NCBI GenBank assembly: GCA_028726465.1 | Contig: JAQYQB010000014.1 | Location: 1 to 64,000 of the forward strand | DNA: 64,000 nt | Reading direction: 5' to 3' | DNA from: Mycobacteriaceae bacterium | GTDB taxonomy: Bacteria > Actinomycetota > Actinomycetes > Mycobacteriales > Mycobacteriaceae | In this document: positions 9,223 through 19,800 of the stretch, piece by piece | Numbering within the stretch: position 1 is the first letter of the stretch | Layout of the letters: the number at the start of each line of letters is the position of its first letter | Translations under genes and position numbers: made by a program | The notes under the pieces: generated by a model | Told to the model about the DNA's origin: nothing | Database searches by the model: none | What the model saw: the letters and a program-made list of their open reading frames with translations, nothing else

Positions 9223-9741
9223 TTACACGTCCTTGCCTTTCTGCTGGCGACGCCAGCTGCGGGTGGCCAGGGTCTCGTCTTCGGAGATGGGCTGGTCCTC
9301 CGTCTCCGCCAGCTCCGGCGCGCGAAGGTAGCGGCCCACGGACTCGAGCGGGTACTCGTAGAACGCCGGGTCGGCCTCGGTGGCGCTGCCCTGCCCGGGC
9401 ACGCCGTAGTCGAGTTCCTTGACGTGCGGGGCCAGGCGCTCTTCCATCTCGGCGATGCCGGCCAGCACCTCCGCGGGGTCATCGCCGAGGACGGCCTGGA
9501 CGATGACGATGCGCGGCAGGCCCTCCCGCGGGGGTTCGCGCAGGCCGAGCGACAGGGTGCCCGGCGTGGCGGTGATCGAGGAGGTCAGCCAGAACAGCTC
9601 CCAGCCGCTGGTTACGCGCAGCGGGTAGCGGACGATGACCGGGTGGTAGCCCGTGTCGGCCTTGAACGAGCAGGCCGCGAGCTGGAAACCGGAGACGAAG
9701 ATCTCCTTAATGAACCAAAGGATATACGTTACGACGTGCAT
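9223..9741 (-). CDS. mrpE: Mrp cation/proton antiporter subunit E
   Basis: A 172-residue MnhE-type subunit. It carries two short hydrophobic segments at the N-terminus and a soluble C-terminal part with GTLSLGL and RIVIVQAVLGDDP. It abuts mrpD and mrpF directly. Confidence 0.88.
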   Translation of the reverse strand: MHVVTYILWFIKEIFVSGFQLAACSFKADTGYHPVIVRYPLRVTSGWELFWLTSSITATPGTLSLGLREPPREGLPRIVIVQAVLGDDPAEVLAGIAEMEERLAPHVKELDYGVPGQGSATEADPAFYEYPLESVGRYLRAPELAETEDQPISEDETLATRSWRRQQKGKDV

Positions 9742-11283
9742 TTATGCTCCTCCCTCCAGAACGGACGGGTTAGGCAACGCGACGGCATCATCGCCCAGCA
9801 CCGCGTGGATGTAGCTGCCGGTATCCAGCAGGTCGCCCGCGGCCGCCATGGTGAAGTCGATGACGGGGCCGGCCAGGATGAACATCGTCAGCGAGCCCAG
9901 GATGAGCGCCGCCGACGGCGCCATGAGCTTCTTGCGGATGACCAACCCGTCCGGGACCTCGTCCTGGGAGAGCTGGCGGCCCCAAAAGACCTTACGCCAC
10001 ACGCGCAGCATGGCCAGGAAGGCGGCGAAGGACGCCACCACGATGGCCGTGATCGCGGCCCACGCCCAGCCGTTGCCGTTGCGGGCGATCTCCACGACCA
10101 ACATGACCTTGCCCCACATGCCGGAAAACGGCGGGAAGCCGACCACCGAGAAGGCACCGGCGGCAAAGATCCAGGCGATGATGGGGTCTCTGCGGGCCAG
10201 GCCGGAAAGCTTGGTGAGCCGGCCGGTGCCGTAGGTCTCCTCGATGGCGCCGGAGGCCAGAATGAGCGAGCCAACCGTGATCATGTGGTGGATGGTGTAC
10301 AGGATGCCGGCGGCCAGCGCGCGCTGCCCATCGGCGGCGGTGAACGCCAGCATGATGAGGATGAACGGCATGCCGTTGAGCATCTGGTAGCCCAGCACGC
10401 GGCGGATGGTGGCCTCGGCCAGGCCGCCGAAGGAACCGACGGCCATCGACAGGATCATCACCACGACGATGAGGGCGCCCCAGCGCGCGTCCAAGTCAAA
10501 GAGGTGGACGTAGAGGCGGTAGAGCATGTAGACCGCCACCTTGGTGTGGAGGCTGGAGAACAAGCCCATGACCGCGGCGGAGGTGCCCGGGTAGGTGCGC
10601 GGCAACCAGGTGTGGACCGGGAAGATACCCGCCTTGGCCGAAATCGCGATGATGATCAGTCCGGCGGCCACCGTGGCGGGGCCGTTGCCGGCCGCCACGC
10701 CGTTGAGGGCGGCGATGTTGACGGAGCCGGTCACGGAGTACATGTAGCCCACGCCCACCACCAGCAGCGTGGAGGCGAACAGGTTCACCAGCACGAAGGC
10801 GCGGCCCGAGGCCAGGCGGGCCCAGGTGCCGGACATCGTGATGAGCCCGTAGGAGGGCAGCAACATAACCTCGATGAACACGAAGAAGTTGAACAGGTCG
10901 GCGGTGATCAGCGCGCCGGCCACGCCCGTCAGCAGGATGAGCGTCAGCGACGGGTAGTAGCGCGATTTGGTCTCCCCGCCGGCGATAGCGAACCAGTTCG
11001 CGCCGAAGGAGACGATCATCGCGGTGGTCAGCATGATCGCGGAGAAGGAATCCCCCACGAACGGGATGGCCACGTTGCCCGGGTACATGCCCACGTTGTG
11101 GGCCACCGGGCCGTTGTTAACGGTGTAGGCCAGCAGCCCCAGGCCGGCGAAGATGCCGACGGCGGGCACCGCCAGCATGATGGCGTCACGGACCGGGCGC
11201 CAGGGCGCCAGCAGCGCGAAGGCCGCCGCGATGAGCGGTACTGCCGGAAACAGGGGCAGCATTTGGCTTACTAGGTCGTACAT
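9742..11283 (-). CDS. mrpD: Mrp cation/proton antiporter subunit D (NuoN/M-like)
   Basis: A 513-residue polytopic protein of the antiporter-like family shared with complex I subunits. Central residues include FFVFIEVMLLPSYGL, KAGIFPVHTWLPRTYP and the following HT motif, which line the proton path in this family. Starts 6 nt after mrpC and abuts mrpE. Confidence 0.94.
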   Translation of the reverse strand: MYDLVSQMLPLFPAVPLIAAAFALLAPWRPVRDAIMLAVPAVGIFAGLGLLAYTVNNGPVAHNVGMYPGNVAIPFVGDSFSAIMLTTAMIVSFGANWFAIAGGETKSRYYPSLTLILLTGVAGALITADLFNFFVFIEVMLLPSYGLITMSGTWARLASGRAFVLVNLFASTLLVVGVGYMYSVTGSVNIAALNGVAAGNGPATVAAGLIIIAISAKAGIFPVHTWLPRTYPGTSAAVMGLFSSLHTKVAVYMLYRLYVHLFDLDARWGALIVVVMILSMAVGSFGGLAEATIRRVLGYQMLNGMPFILIMLAFTAADGQRALAAGILYTIHHMITVGSLILASGAIEETYGTGRLTKLSGLARRDPIIAWIFAAGAFSVVGFPPFSGMWGKVMLVVEIARNGNGWAWAAITAIVVASFAAFLAMLRVWRKVFWGRQLSQDEVPDGLVIRKKLMAPSAALILGSLTMFILAGPVIDFTMAAAGDLLDTGSYIHAVLGDDAVALPNPSVLEGGA

Positions 11284-11289
11284 TGGTGC

Positions 11290-11775
11290 CTAGCCCTCCT
11301 TCGCAGTGCGGTCGGCGGCAGCTTGCTGGGTCTCGTAGACGTCCTCGTAGGCGTCGCGCGCGTGTTGGATGCGGCGCACCGCCTCGTCGGAACGCTGCCG
11401 GATGTCCTGGTTGTGCGCGTCGCGCCCGAGGGTCGAGAACGGGTGGTCGACGGTGTTGTCGTCGACGGGGTCGGCGGCATCGGTGTCGTCGTTGGGCCCC
11501 ATAGCGGCCAGGGTGAGCAGGATGGTCGCGGTCGCCATGGAAATGACCACGGCGGTCAGGACGAAGGCCTGCGGCAGCGGGTCCGCCATCTGCTCCGGCG
11601 GGGTCTGCGACGGGAAGGCCTCCCCGCGGAAGGAGTAGACGCCGGTGGCCAGCAGCGTCAGGTTGGCGCCGTGGCCGAAGCACATCATGCCGAGCACGAT
11701 CCGCACGAGGCCGCGCTGCTGGATGAGGTAGACGGCCCCACCGATCAAGATGGCGATGGTCAAAGCCAGAATCAT
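11290..11775 (-). CDS. mrpC: Mrp cation/proton antiporter subunit C (NuoK-like)
   Basis: A 161-residue NuoK/MnhC-type protein with three helices (MILALTIAILIGGAVYLIQ, then GMMCFGHGANLTLL, then a third). The C-terminal 50 residues are charged and hydrophilic, longer than usual. Starts directly after the mrpA stop. Confidence 0.92.
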   Translation of the reverse strand: MILALTIAILIGGAVYLIQQRGLVRIVLGMMCFGHGANLTLLATGVYSFRGEAFPSQTPPEQMADPLPQAFVLTAVVISMATATILLTLAAMGPNDDTDAADPVDDNTVDHPFSTLGRDAHNQDIRQRSDEAVRRIQHARDAYEDVYETQQAAADRTAKEG

Positions 11776-14721
11776 TTACTTCTCCCCCTTCTTACGGGCG
11801 CCGCGCCGCGAGCGGGTAAGCACCGGCTTCGGCGATTGCGCCGGGTTGATTGGGTCGGGGTACGGGTCGTCGATGTCGTCCATCGTGGCCTGCGGGGTGT
11901 TGGTGAGCACGGAGTCGTCGTCGTGGACCCACGGCAGGTACTCGCGCTCGGTGCCCGGGCGCAGGTAGCCACCCAGGGCGTTGATGGCCATCGTGAGCAT
12001 ACCCAGCACGGCCAGGTAGATGCCCAGGTCGAAGATCAGCGAGGTGGTCCAGTGCTGGCCCAGGGCCTCGCCGTGGATGGCCACCAGGAAGCCGCTCGGA
12101 TCGGCCAGGTAGCCGATGAAGCCGGCCAGCAGCGCAATGATGATGCCGATACCGGTCAGACGGATAGGCGCCATCTGGCCGAAGACGATCTCGTCGCGGC
12201 CGCGCGAGAGGTAGGTCAGGCCGATGGCCGCGCCCATGATCAGGGCGGCCGGGAAGCCGCCGCCGGAGGCATTGTGGCCGCGGAAGAAGACGATGACGGA
12301 CATGATGACGAGGATCGGCACCACGATCTGCAGGGCCTTGCGCATCGGCACGGAGTTCAGCTGCGACTGCCCGAACGGGGCCGGGCGGGTACCCGGCGAG
12401 AACGGGAAGCGCGGCAGCGTGGAGGTCACCGCGGCAATAACCACGGCGGCCATGCCCAGCACGGACAGCTCGCCCAGCGTATCCAGGGCACGGAACTCGA
12501 CGATGATGGTGGCCACGACGTTGTCGCCGCCGGTGATGTCCGGGGCGTTGTTCAGGTACCACTCGGCCAGGTCGGAGCGCTCGTGGCGGCCCATGAGCGT
12601 CCACACGCCGAGGAAGGCGGTGATACCAGCCAGCACGGCCACCACCACGGAGCCGTAGCGGCGGCGCGGGTTGCGCACGGGCTCGAACTTCTCCGGCAGG
12701 TAGCGCAGCACCATCATCATCACGATGACGGACAGGGCCTCCACCGTGAACTGGGTCAGGGCGACGTCCGGGGCACCCAGCAGGAACATCTGCAGGGTGA
12801 CACCGACGCCGACCGCGCCGACCATGACCGCGCCGGTCAGGCGGTTCTGGGTGCGCACCAGGCCGAACATCGAGAGCACGATGATGCCCAGCGGCAGCAG
12901 GTCCCACGGGTTGTCCAGGCCGTCGACGCGCGGGGCCAGGGCTTCGCCGTCGATGCCCTCGCTGCCGAACAGCGTCGCCGCCGCCAGCAGGACCACCAGC
13001 AAAACGATGGGCAGCAGGTGGCGCGACGGGTTGTGGGTGGCGGCCAGGGAGGCAAAGACGCGGCCGATGCCCTCGCTGAGCTTGTGCACCCCGTGCAGGA
13101 GCTGGTTGCCGTTGGTCGGCAGCAGTTCCCGCGACTCCAGGGCGGACCACAGCGGGCGGCGCACGGCCAGGCCGGCGATGCCGAGCACCAGCACCACCAC
13201 GGAAATAACCAGCGGCACGTTGATGCCGTGCCACAGCGCCAGGTGGCTGTGGTGTTCCATGCCGACGGCGGCGGCGATGTTGTCCAAGGGGGCATCGAAA
13301 AGCCCGAGGACGAAGACCAGCGGCACGGACATGAGTCCGGGCAGGGCGGCCGGCAGCCACAGGGATACCGGGGCCTCGTGGACGCCGGACATGTCCTTGT
13401 CGCCGTCGATGAAGGCGCCGAAGACGAGCTTCGCCGAGTAGGTAAACGTCAGCAGCGCGCCGATGCCGGCGGCAATCAGCAGGACCACTACCCCGGCATT
13501 GCCAATGGGCGCGTCCTGGAAGGCGGTGAGCATGCCCTCCTTGGACACGAAGCCCAGAAGCGGCGGGACCGCGGCCATGGAGGCCGCGCCGATGACCACG
13601 GAGACGAAGGTGAACGGCATCTTGTTCCACAGCTTGCCCAGGTCCTTGATGTTGCGGGAGCCGGCCTCGTGGTCGATGACGCCGATGAGCATGAACAGCG
13701 AAGACTTAAACAGCGCGTGCGCCAGGGTGTGGACGACGGCGGCGGCGATGGCAAACGGGGTGCCCACGCCGATAGTCGCCACGATCCAGCCCAGGTGCGA
13801 GACCGTCGAATAAGCGGTCAGCTTCTTCAGGTCCGTCTTCTGGACGGCAAAGAGCGCGGACATAATGGCCGTGCCCATGCCGACGACGATCAGCAGCCAG
13901 TTCCAGACCGCGACGTCGTGGAAGATCGTCGAGAAACGGATCAGCAGGTAGATGCCCGCCTTGACCACGGCGGCGGCGTGCAGAAACGCGGAGACCGGCG
14001 TGGCGGCCGCCATGGCCTCGGGCAGCCAGAAGTGGAACGGGAACTGCGCGGCCTTGGTGAAGGCGGAGACAGCGATGAGCACCGCGACCCCGACAGTCAG
14101 CGCCTGGTTCTCGGCCCAGACAGGGGAGGTCAGGATGGCGTGCAGGTTGGTCGATCCCACGGCGGTGGCGGCGATGGCCACGGCCGTCAGCAGCGTCAGG
14201 CCGCCGATGAAGGTCAGCACGAGGGTGCGCTGCGAGCCCGGTTCACCGGTGGCGCCGGAGCGCGCAATCAGCATGAACGAGGCCAGCGAGACCAGCTCCC
14301 AGGCCATAAACAGGACGATCACGTCGTCGGCCAGCACGAGCAGGAGCACCGACATGGTAAAAGCAGTCATCAGCGTGTAGAAGCTGACGTTGCCTTGGTG
14401 CTTGGGAAGGTACGCGGCGGAATAGACGAGGACGACAGCCCCGATCACAAGCGCCAGCAGCGCGAAAAACGCGCCGAGGGCATCCGCGCGCAACGAGACC
14501 CCAGCGTCCACCCCGGGCGCGAGGAAGTCCGCGACCCAGGTCAGCTGGTACTCGATGCCATTCCCGCTGGAAATCGCGGGAATTTCTCGGAGGATCAGTC
14601 CCGCCGCCACGACGAAGATGGCCGCCAGCGGCCATCCTGCTTTTCGATCAAGTACCTTGACCGCGACGGGCGAGCACACCACTGCCAGCGCCGCGAGAAG
14701 GACAACATATAAAAGCGTCAC
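11776..14721 (-). CDS. mrpA: Mrp cation/proton antiporter subunit A, fused with subunit B region
   Basis: First gene of the operon: 981 residues with about 20 membrane helices. The N-terminal two thirds is NuoL-like, with KAAQFPFHFWLPEAMAAATP and SAFLHAAAVVKAGIYLL. The C-terminal third contains the MrpB-type segment (FFRGHNASGGGFPAALIMG). Actinobacteria commonly fuse A and B, so six genes make a complete set. GTG start at 14721; I see no clear Shine-Dalgarno sequence. The 194-nt gap before it, after ftsY, should hold the operon promoter. Confidence 0.94.
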   Translation of the reverse strand: MTLLYVVLLAALAVVCSPVAVKVLDRKAGWPLAAIFVVAAGLILREIPAISSGNGIEYQLTWVADFLAPGVDAGVSLRADALGAFFALLALVIGAVVLVYSAAYLPKHQGNVSFYTLMTAFTMSVLLLVLADDVIVLFMAWELVSLASFMLIARSGATGEPGSQRTLVLTFIGGLTLLTAVAIAATAVGSTNLHAILTSPVWAENQALTVGVAVLIAVSAFTKAAQFPFHFWLPEAMAAATPVSAFLHAAAVVKAGIYLLIRFSTIFHDVAVWNWLLIVVGMGTAIMSALFAVQKTDLKKLTAYSTVSHLGWIVATIGVGTPFAIAAAVVHTLAHALFKSSLFMLIGVIDHEAGSRNIKDLGKLWNKMPFTFVSVVIGAASMAAVPPLLGFVSKEGMLTAFQDAPIGNAGVVVLLIAAGIGALLTFTYSAKLVFGAFIDGDKDMSGVHEAPVSLWLPAALPGLMSVPLVFVLGLFDAPLDNIAAAVGMEHHSHLALWHGINVPLVISVVVLVLGIAGLAVRRPLWSALESRELLPTNGNQLLHGVHKLSEGIGRVFASLAATHNPSRHLLPIVLLVVLLAAATLFGSEGIDGEALAPRVDGLDNPWDLLPLGIIVLSMFGLVRTQNRLTGAVMVGAVGVGVTLQMFLLGAPDVALTQFTVEALSVIVMMMVLRYLPEKFEPVRNPRRRYGSVVVAVLAGITAFLGVWTLMGRHERSDLAEWYLNNAPDITGGDNVVATIIVEFRALDTLGELSVLGMAAVVIAAVTSTLPRFPFSPGTRPAPFGQSQLNSVPMRKALQIVVPILVIMSVIVFFRGHNASGGGFPAALIMGAAIGLTYLSRGRDEIVFGQMAPIRLTGIGIIIALLAGFIGYLADPSGFLVAIHGEALGQHWTTSLIFDLGIYLAVLGMLTMAINALGGYLRPGTEREYLPWVHDDDSVLTNTPQATMDDIDDPYPDPINPAQSPKPVLTRSRRGARKKGEK

Positions 14722-14915
14722 AGGTTTAAAGCCTTAACACGATGGACGGTAATGGACATGTATGGAGTTTGCTGAAAATAGCATCAATACAGCCTCCCCA
14801 GATTAGCACTGTGGTTAATCCGGATCACGTCACTGCCCGAGCTAATCACCGATCACTTTGGCCCCCAGCTGTCGGTTGCAGCCGGGGGCCGAAGGTGAAT
14901 AGAAAGGCGGGTCGC
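14722..14915. promoter_or_regulatory. ftsY-mrpA intergenic region
   Basis: 194 nt containing the ftsY terminator hairpin (14860-14890) and an AT-richer stretch at about 14722-14830 that probably carries the mrp promoter. No small gene seen. Confidence 0.45.
14860..14890 (-). terminator. ftsY terminator hairpin
   Basis: GGCCCCC...GGGGGCC stem extended by AGCTG/GCAGC around a short loop, 26 nt after the ftsY stop. The T tract is weak. Confidence 0.65.
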
Positions 14916-16763
14916 TTAGCTGCCCAATAGAGCGTCGACGAAGCTTTCGACCTCGAAGGGCGCCAGGTCGTCCGAGCCCTCGCCCAGCCCGACGAGCTTG
15001 ACGGGCACGCCGAGTTCTTCCTGCACCTGGAAGACGATGCCGCCCTTGGCGGTACCATCCAGCTTGGTCAGCACCACGCCGGTGATGTCCACGACCTCGC
15101 GGAAGATGCGCGCCTGGACCAGGCCGTTCTGGCCGACGGTGGCGTCGATGACCAGCAGGACCTCGTCGACCTGCGACTTCTTTTCCACCACGCGCTTGAC
15201 CTTGCCCAGCTGGTCCATCAGGTCGGTGGAGGTGTGCAGGCGGCCGGCGGTGTCGACCAGGACGACGTCGACTTGGTTTTCGACGCCGGCGGCGACGGCA
15301 TCGAAAGCCACCGATGCCGGGTCCGCGCCCTCCTTGCCACGCACGGTCTCCGCGCCCACGCGCTTGCCCCAGGTTTCGAGCTGGTCCGCGGCCGCGGCAC
15401 GGAAGGTATCCGCGGCGCCCAGCAGGACCTTCTTGCCCAGGGAGACCAGCACGCGCGCCAGCTTGCCGGTAGTGGTGGTCTTGCCGGTGCCGTTGACGCC
15501 GACGACCATGACGACGGCCGGCTTGCCGTCGTGCGGCATGGCCTTAATGGAGCGGTCCATCTCCACGTGGCCGGCCTCGATGAGCGCCTCGCGCAGCATG
15601 GCGCGGGCCTCGTCCTCGCTGCTGACGCCGCGCTCGGCGATCTTCTCGCGCAGCGATTCCGTCACCTTCAGCGTCGACTTCGTGCCCAGATCCGCCATGA
15701 TCAGGGTGTCTTCGATTTCCTCCCAGGCGTCGTCGTCCAGGTCGCCGGCGGACAGAATGCCCATCAGCCCCTGGCCGATGGCGTTCTGGGAGCGCGACAG
15801 GCGCCCGCGCATCCGACCCAGGCGGCCGACGGCCGGAGCGATCTCCTCGCGCGGTTCCGCCGATGCGGGCTCAGCCTCCGGCTCCGGCTGCGGCTGCTCA
15901 ACCTCTTCTGCGGCCGGTGCCGGCGTAGGCACCGGGGTCTCCTCGAGGGCGCGCTCCGCGGAGCTGGTCTGCGCGTCGGCGGCAGCGGCGGCTTCCTCGG
16001 CCTCCGCGGTGGAGGTCTCATCCTGGGCGGACTGGTCCGCGGCTTCCGGCTGGGCCGGCTCAGCCGGCTCAGCCTGCTCAGCGGGTTCGACCGGCTCGAC
16101 CGGCTCGACCGGCTCGGCCGAGACGGCATCCGCGGTCTGCGTGGCCGGGGCGGTCTTCTCCCCTGCCTCGGTCGGCTCGGCCTTCGGAGCCTTCTCAACC
16201 TTCTCGGCCTTCGGAGCCTGCGGCGCCTTGTCAGTCGGAACGGCGGCCTCGGCGCGGTCGGCCTCGGAGGCGAGCGGGGCATCGGCGAGCTCGTCAGACT
16301 TCGCGCGGGCTACGGCCGCGGCGGCGATGTCCTCGACGCTCTCGGTCCGCTCGGTATCCTCGTTGGCAGCCTTCTCGCTGCCAACCTTCTCGCTGTCGGC
16401 CTGCGCGGGCTCTGCCGGGGTGGCCGGAGCCGGCTGCTCGGCCTTGGCCGGCTCGTCGTGGGCAGAAGCGAAGACGCCGGCCATGCCCGCGGCGTTTGCG
16501 TTGCCGGCGGCGTTCGGGTTGCCGGCCGGCTGCTTTTCGGGCTCGCTGCCGGCCGCGAAGTTAAAGCCGGACTTGGCCTGGTAGTTTCCGGATTTTTCCT
16601 GCTGGGTCAGTTCCTTCGGCTCGGTGTCTTCCTGGTTGAAGGACACCTTCTTGCTCTCGCCGCGGCGCTTGCCTACTAAGACCACCGCCACTAGGGCGAT
16701 GACGATAAGGACGACGACGGCAATGCCAATCCATAGCGCTAAGTTAGATTCCATGCCTTCCAT
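14916..16763 (-). CDS. ftsY: Signal recognition particle receptor FtsY
   Basis: GTPase at the membrane that receives the Ffh-ribosome complex. The 615 residues begin with a membrane helix (about residues 6-32), then a very long acidic linker of roughly 270 residues rich in Ala, Glu and Pro with PVEPVEP repeats, then the NG domain from about 310. The NG domain shows VVGVNGTGKTTTTGKLA, DTAGRLHT and TKLDGTAKGG. It follows smc after 41 nt in the same direction. The start could be ATG 16763 or ATG 16754; neither has a good ribosome site. Confidence 0.97.
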   Translation of the reverse strand: MEGMESNLALWIGIAVVVLIVIALVAVVLVGKRRGESKKVSFNQEDTEPKELTQQEKSGNYQAKSGFNFAAGSEPEKQPAGNPNAAGNANAAGMAGVFASAHDEPAKAEQPAPATPAEPAQADSEKVGSEKAANEDTERTESVEDIAAAAVARAKSDELADAPLASEADRAEAAVPTDKAPQAPKAEKVEKAPKAEPTEAGEKTAPATQTADAVSAEPVEPVEPVEPAEQAEPAEPAQPEAADQSAQDETSTAEAEEAAAAADAQTSSAERALEETPVPTPAPAAEEVEQPQPEPEAEPASAEPREEIAPAVGRLGRMRGRLSRSQNAIGQGLMGILSAGDLDDDAWEEIEDTLIMADLGTKSTLKVTESLREKIAERGVSSEDEARAMLREALIEAGHVEMDRSIKAMPHDGKPAVVMVVGVNGTGKTTTTGKLARVLVSLGKKVLLGAADTFRAAAADQLETWGKRVGAETVRGKEGADPASVAFDAVAAGVENQVDVVLVDTAGRLHTSTDLMDQLGKVKRVVEKKSQVDEVLLVIDATVGQNGLVQARIFREVVDITGVVLTKLDGTAKGGIVFQVQEELGVPVKLVGLGEGSDDLAPFEVESFVDALLGS

Positions 16764-16796
16764 AGTGCCAGCAAACGGCCGCGCTAGTGAGGTGGG

Positions 16797-16815
16797 CCCG
16801 GGGTTTAACCCCGGG
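16797..16815. other. Perfect 19-nt palindrome at the smc stop codon
   Basis: CCCGGGGTT, one central T, AACCCCGGG. It overlaps the smc stop codon (16805-16807) and lies 34 nt before the ftsY start. No T run follows, so it may be a processing or pausing hairpin rather than a terminator. Confidence 0.55.
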
Positions 16816-19800
16816 AGGAGGCATCGACGCCGAGGCGGGCGGCATCGTCAGCAGCCTGCTCGGTGCCCGGAGCCGTGCCGGCGGGATTCATGCGCTGCGA
16901 GATGACGCGGGTAATCCCGTCGCCGCGCATGGTCACGCCGTAGAGCACGTTGGCCACGTCCATCGTCGGCTTCTGGTGGGTAATCACGATGAGCTGCGAG
17001 TCGTTGCGCAACTCCTCGAACAGCGCGATGAGCCGGCGCAGGTTGACGTCGTCGAGGGCGGCCTCGACCTCGTCCATGACGTAGAAGGGCGAGGGGCGGG
17101 CGCGGAAGATGGCGACCAGCATCGCCAGGGCGGTCAGGGACTTCTCCCCACCGGAAAGCAAGGACAGGCGCTTGACCTTCTTGCCCGGCGGGCGGGCCTC
17201 GACCTCGATGCCGGTGGTCAGCATGGAATCCGGCTCCGTGAGCACCAGGCGCCCCTCCCCTCCCGGGAAGAGCGTGGAAAAGACCTTCGGGAATTCCGCC
17301 TCCACGTCACGCCAGGCGTCGGTGAACAGCTGCAGGATGCGCGCGTCGACGTCCTCGATGACCCCTTCCAGGTCGCGGCGGGCCTGGATGACGTCGTCGA
17401 GCTGCGTGGACAGGTAGCGGTAGCGCTCCTCCAACGCGCGGTACTCCTCCAGCGCCAGCGGGTTGACCTTGCCCAGCGAGTTCAAGTCCTTCTCCGCCTG
17501 CTTGAGGCGTTTCTTCTCCGCGGCCTGATCGAACTCGGGGCCCGGGGTGTAGTCGCGCAGCAGATCAGCAATCGAGATGCCGAGCTGCTCGGTGACCTTC
17601 TCCTCGGCCTCGTCGACGCGGACCTGCGCCTGGGTCTGGGCGACCTCCGCGTCGTGGGCCTGCTGGGTGAACCTTTCGGCCTGCTGCCTGGCGGAGGAGA
17701 CGGCCTGCTTGGCCGAGGCCAGCCGGGTGTTGAGCGCGTTGCGCTGGTTGACCAGCTCGTCGCGGCGCTCGGTGGCACGGTCGAGGGCATCGGCGGCGCG
17801 GGCCGCGAGGTCTTCGGCGTGGCGTTGCACGGCGGCGGCCAGGCGGGCCTGGGCGCGGCGGCGGGCCTGGGCGTTGTCGTGGCGCTGCTTGGCCAGGCGC
17901 TCGTTTTCGGCCTGCCGGCGCAGGTTATCCGCCTTGCCGGCGACCTGGGAGACCTTCTCCTGGGCCGAACGGGCCGCGTACTGGGCCTCCACCTGGCGGT
18001 TTTTGGCCTGCTCCAGGGCGGTCGATGCCGCATCGCGCGCCGCGGAGTCCGGCTCCTCGGTGGCCTCGTCGTCGTCGACGCGGCTGAGCCGGTCGCGGGT
18101 CTGCTCCAGTTCCTCCCGGGCCTTATCGAGCTGGACATCCAGCTCGGTGGCGCGAGCGGCGGCTTTTTCGTGTTCCTTCGTATTGGCCTCAACCTGCTGG
18201 AGGAGGCGCTGGTGGTCGCGCTGCCAGGCCGCGATCTGGGCGTCGTGTTCCTGCAGGGCCGCGGTCGCCGAGGCCGCCGCGACGCGCGCTTCCTCGGCTG
18301 CCTGCTTGGCGCCCTCCAGGGTGCCGGACAGCTCCTCGGCGGCGGTCTGGGCGGCCTCCAGGCGCTGGCGCGCCTGGGCGATCTGGGCGCTAACCTCCAC
18401 GGTCGAGGAGGCGCCCGTGCCGGCCTGCAACCAGCCCTCGCCGCAGAGCACGCCGTCCGGGGTCACGGCCCGCAGGCGCGGATCGGCGGCGACGAGCTCC
18501 CGGGCGGCATCCACCGTGGGGGCGAGCACGACGTCGGCGAGCAGGCGGTTCAGGCCGGCGCTGACGGCGGGGTCCACCTCGACCTCGTCGAGCAGCCAGC
18601 TGGTCCCGGCGGGCAGCTCCGCCTGCAGGCGCCAACCGGAACTGGCCGGGGCCTCGGTATCAACCACGGCGGTGCGGGCGGCGCCGCTGAGCTGTTCGAG
18701 CAGGTCCCCGTCGACCTGTCCGGCCTGGGCTTCCGCGAACGCTCCGAGGGCCGCGGCCAGGGCGGAGTCATATTTAGTGGTGACGTGATCGGCCAGCGGC
18801 GAGAAGTCCGCGCCGAGCTCGACGGCCGGCGGGGCGGTCTGTACGAGGGTATCGATCTGCGCTCGCAGCGTGTAGACCTCGCGGTCGCGGTCGCGCTGAT
18901 CGTCGCGCAGCTGCTCGAGGCGCTTGTCGGCGGCGTCGGACTCGCTGGCGGCGCGCACGTGCGCCTCGTCCAAGGGCTCGCGCTCGGCCTGCAGGGCGGT
19001 GAGCTTGTCGCCGACGTCGTCGGCCTCGCGGCGGGCCTGGCTCACGCGTTCCCGGGTGGACTCGCAGGTGGCCTCCTGGCGGGCGAGCTCGGCTTCGGCC
19101 TGTTCCACGCGGCTGGTCTGGGATTCTTCCTGCGCAACTAGGCGCACCACGCCTTCGCGGCGGTCCGCCAGGGCGCGGACCTGGGCGCGGTGCTCCTTTT
19201 CCTCCGCGGCGTATTCCTCCTGGCGGGCGGCGACTTCCTCCTTGGCCTCTTCGAAGGCCTCGGCGGCGGCCTCGGCGCTAGCCAGCAGCATCTCGTAGTC
19301 TTCGTCCGCCTGGCGGGCGCGCGCCTCCAGCTCTTCGGGGTCTTGGCCCTGGTAGGCGGTGGCCTCGCCGGAGGTGCGGGCGCGTTCGGCAGCAATGCGC
19401 AGGGTTGCGGCGATGCGCTCGCTCAGGTTGGACAGGTCGAACCAGAGTTGCTGGGCCGCCTCCGCTGCGGGGGCAACCTCTTCCAGCTCGGTCTCGAGGT
19501 CGAGCTGGGCGCCGGTGGTCTCCTCCAGCACGGCCTGGGATGTGGCCAGGGACTCGGCTGTGCGCTGGGTGGCCGCGCGGGCATCGTCGAGCTGGCCGCG
19601 CAAGGAAACGATCCGGGCGCCGGCCAGCCCCAGGCGAGCGTCGCGCAGGTCCGCCTGGACGGTGGCTGCGCGCTGGGCGGCCTCGGCCTGGCGGGCAAGC
19701 GGCTTGAGCTGTTTGCCCAGCTCCTCGGTCAGGTCGGTCAGCCGGTCGAGGTTGGCCTGCATGCCGTTGAGCTTGCGCTGGGCCTTCTCGCGGCGGCGGC

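Noticed and set aside
8926..14712. Long plus-strand open frames (782 and 1129 codons) across the Mrp operon
   Set aside because: They lie antisense to well-recognised Mrp subunits, and their composition (His, Arg, Gly, Asp-rich) is typical of shadow frames in GC-rich DNA.
16063..16120. CRISPR-like short repeats in ftsY
   Set aside because: They are in-frame codon repeats of a Pro/Glu/Val linker, without spacers.
16787..19141. 784-codon plus-strand frame over smc
   Set aside because: Antisense to the conserved SMC coiled coil and head; low-complexity Gly/Leu/Arg translation with no known domain.
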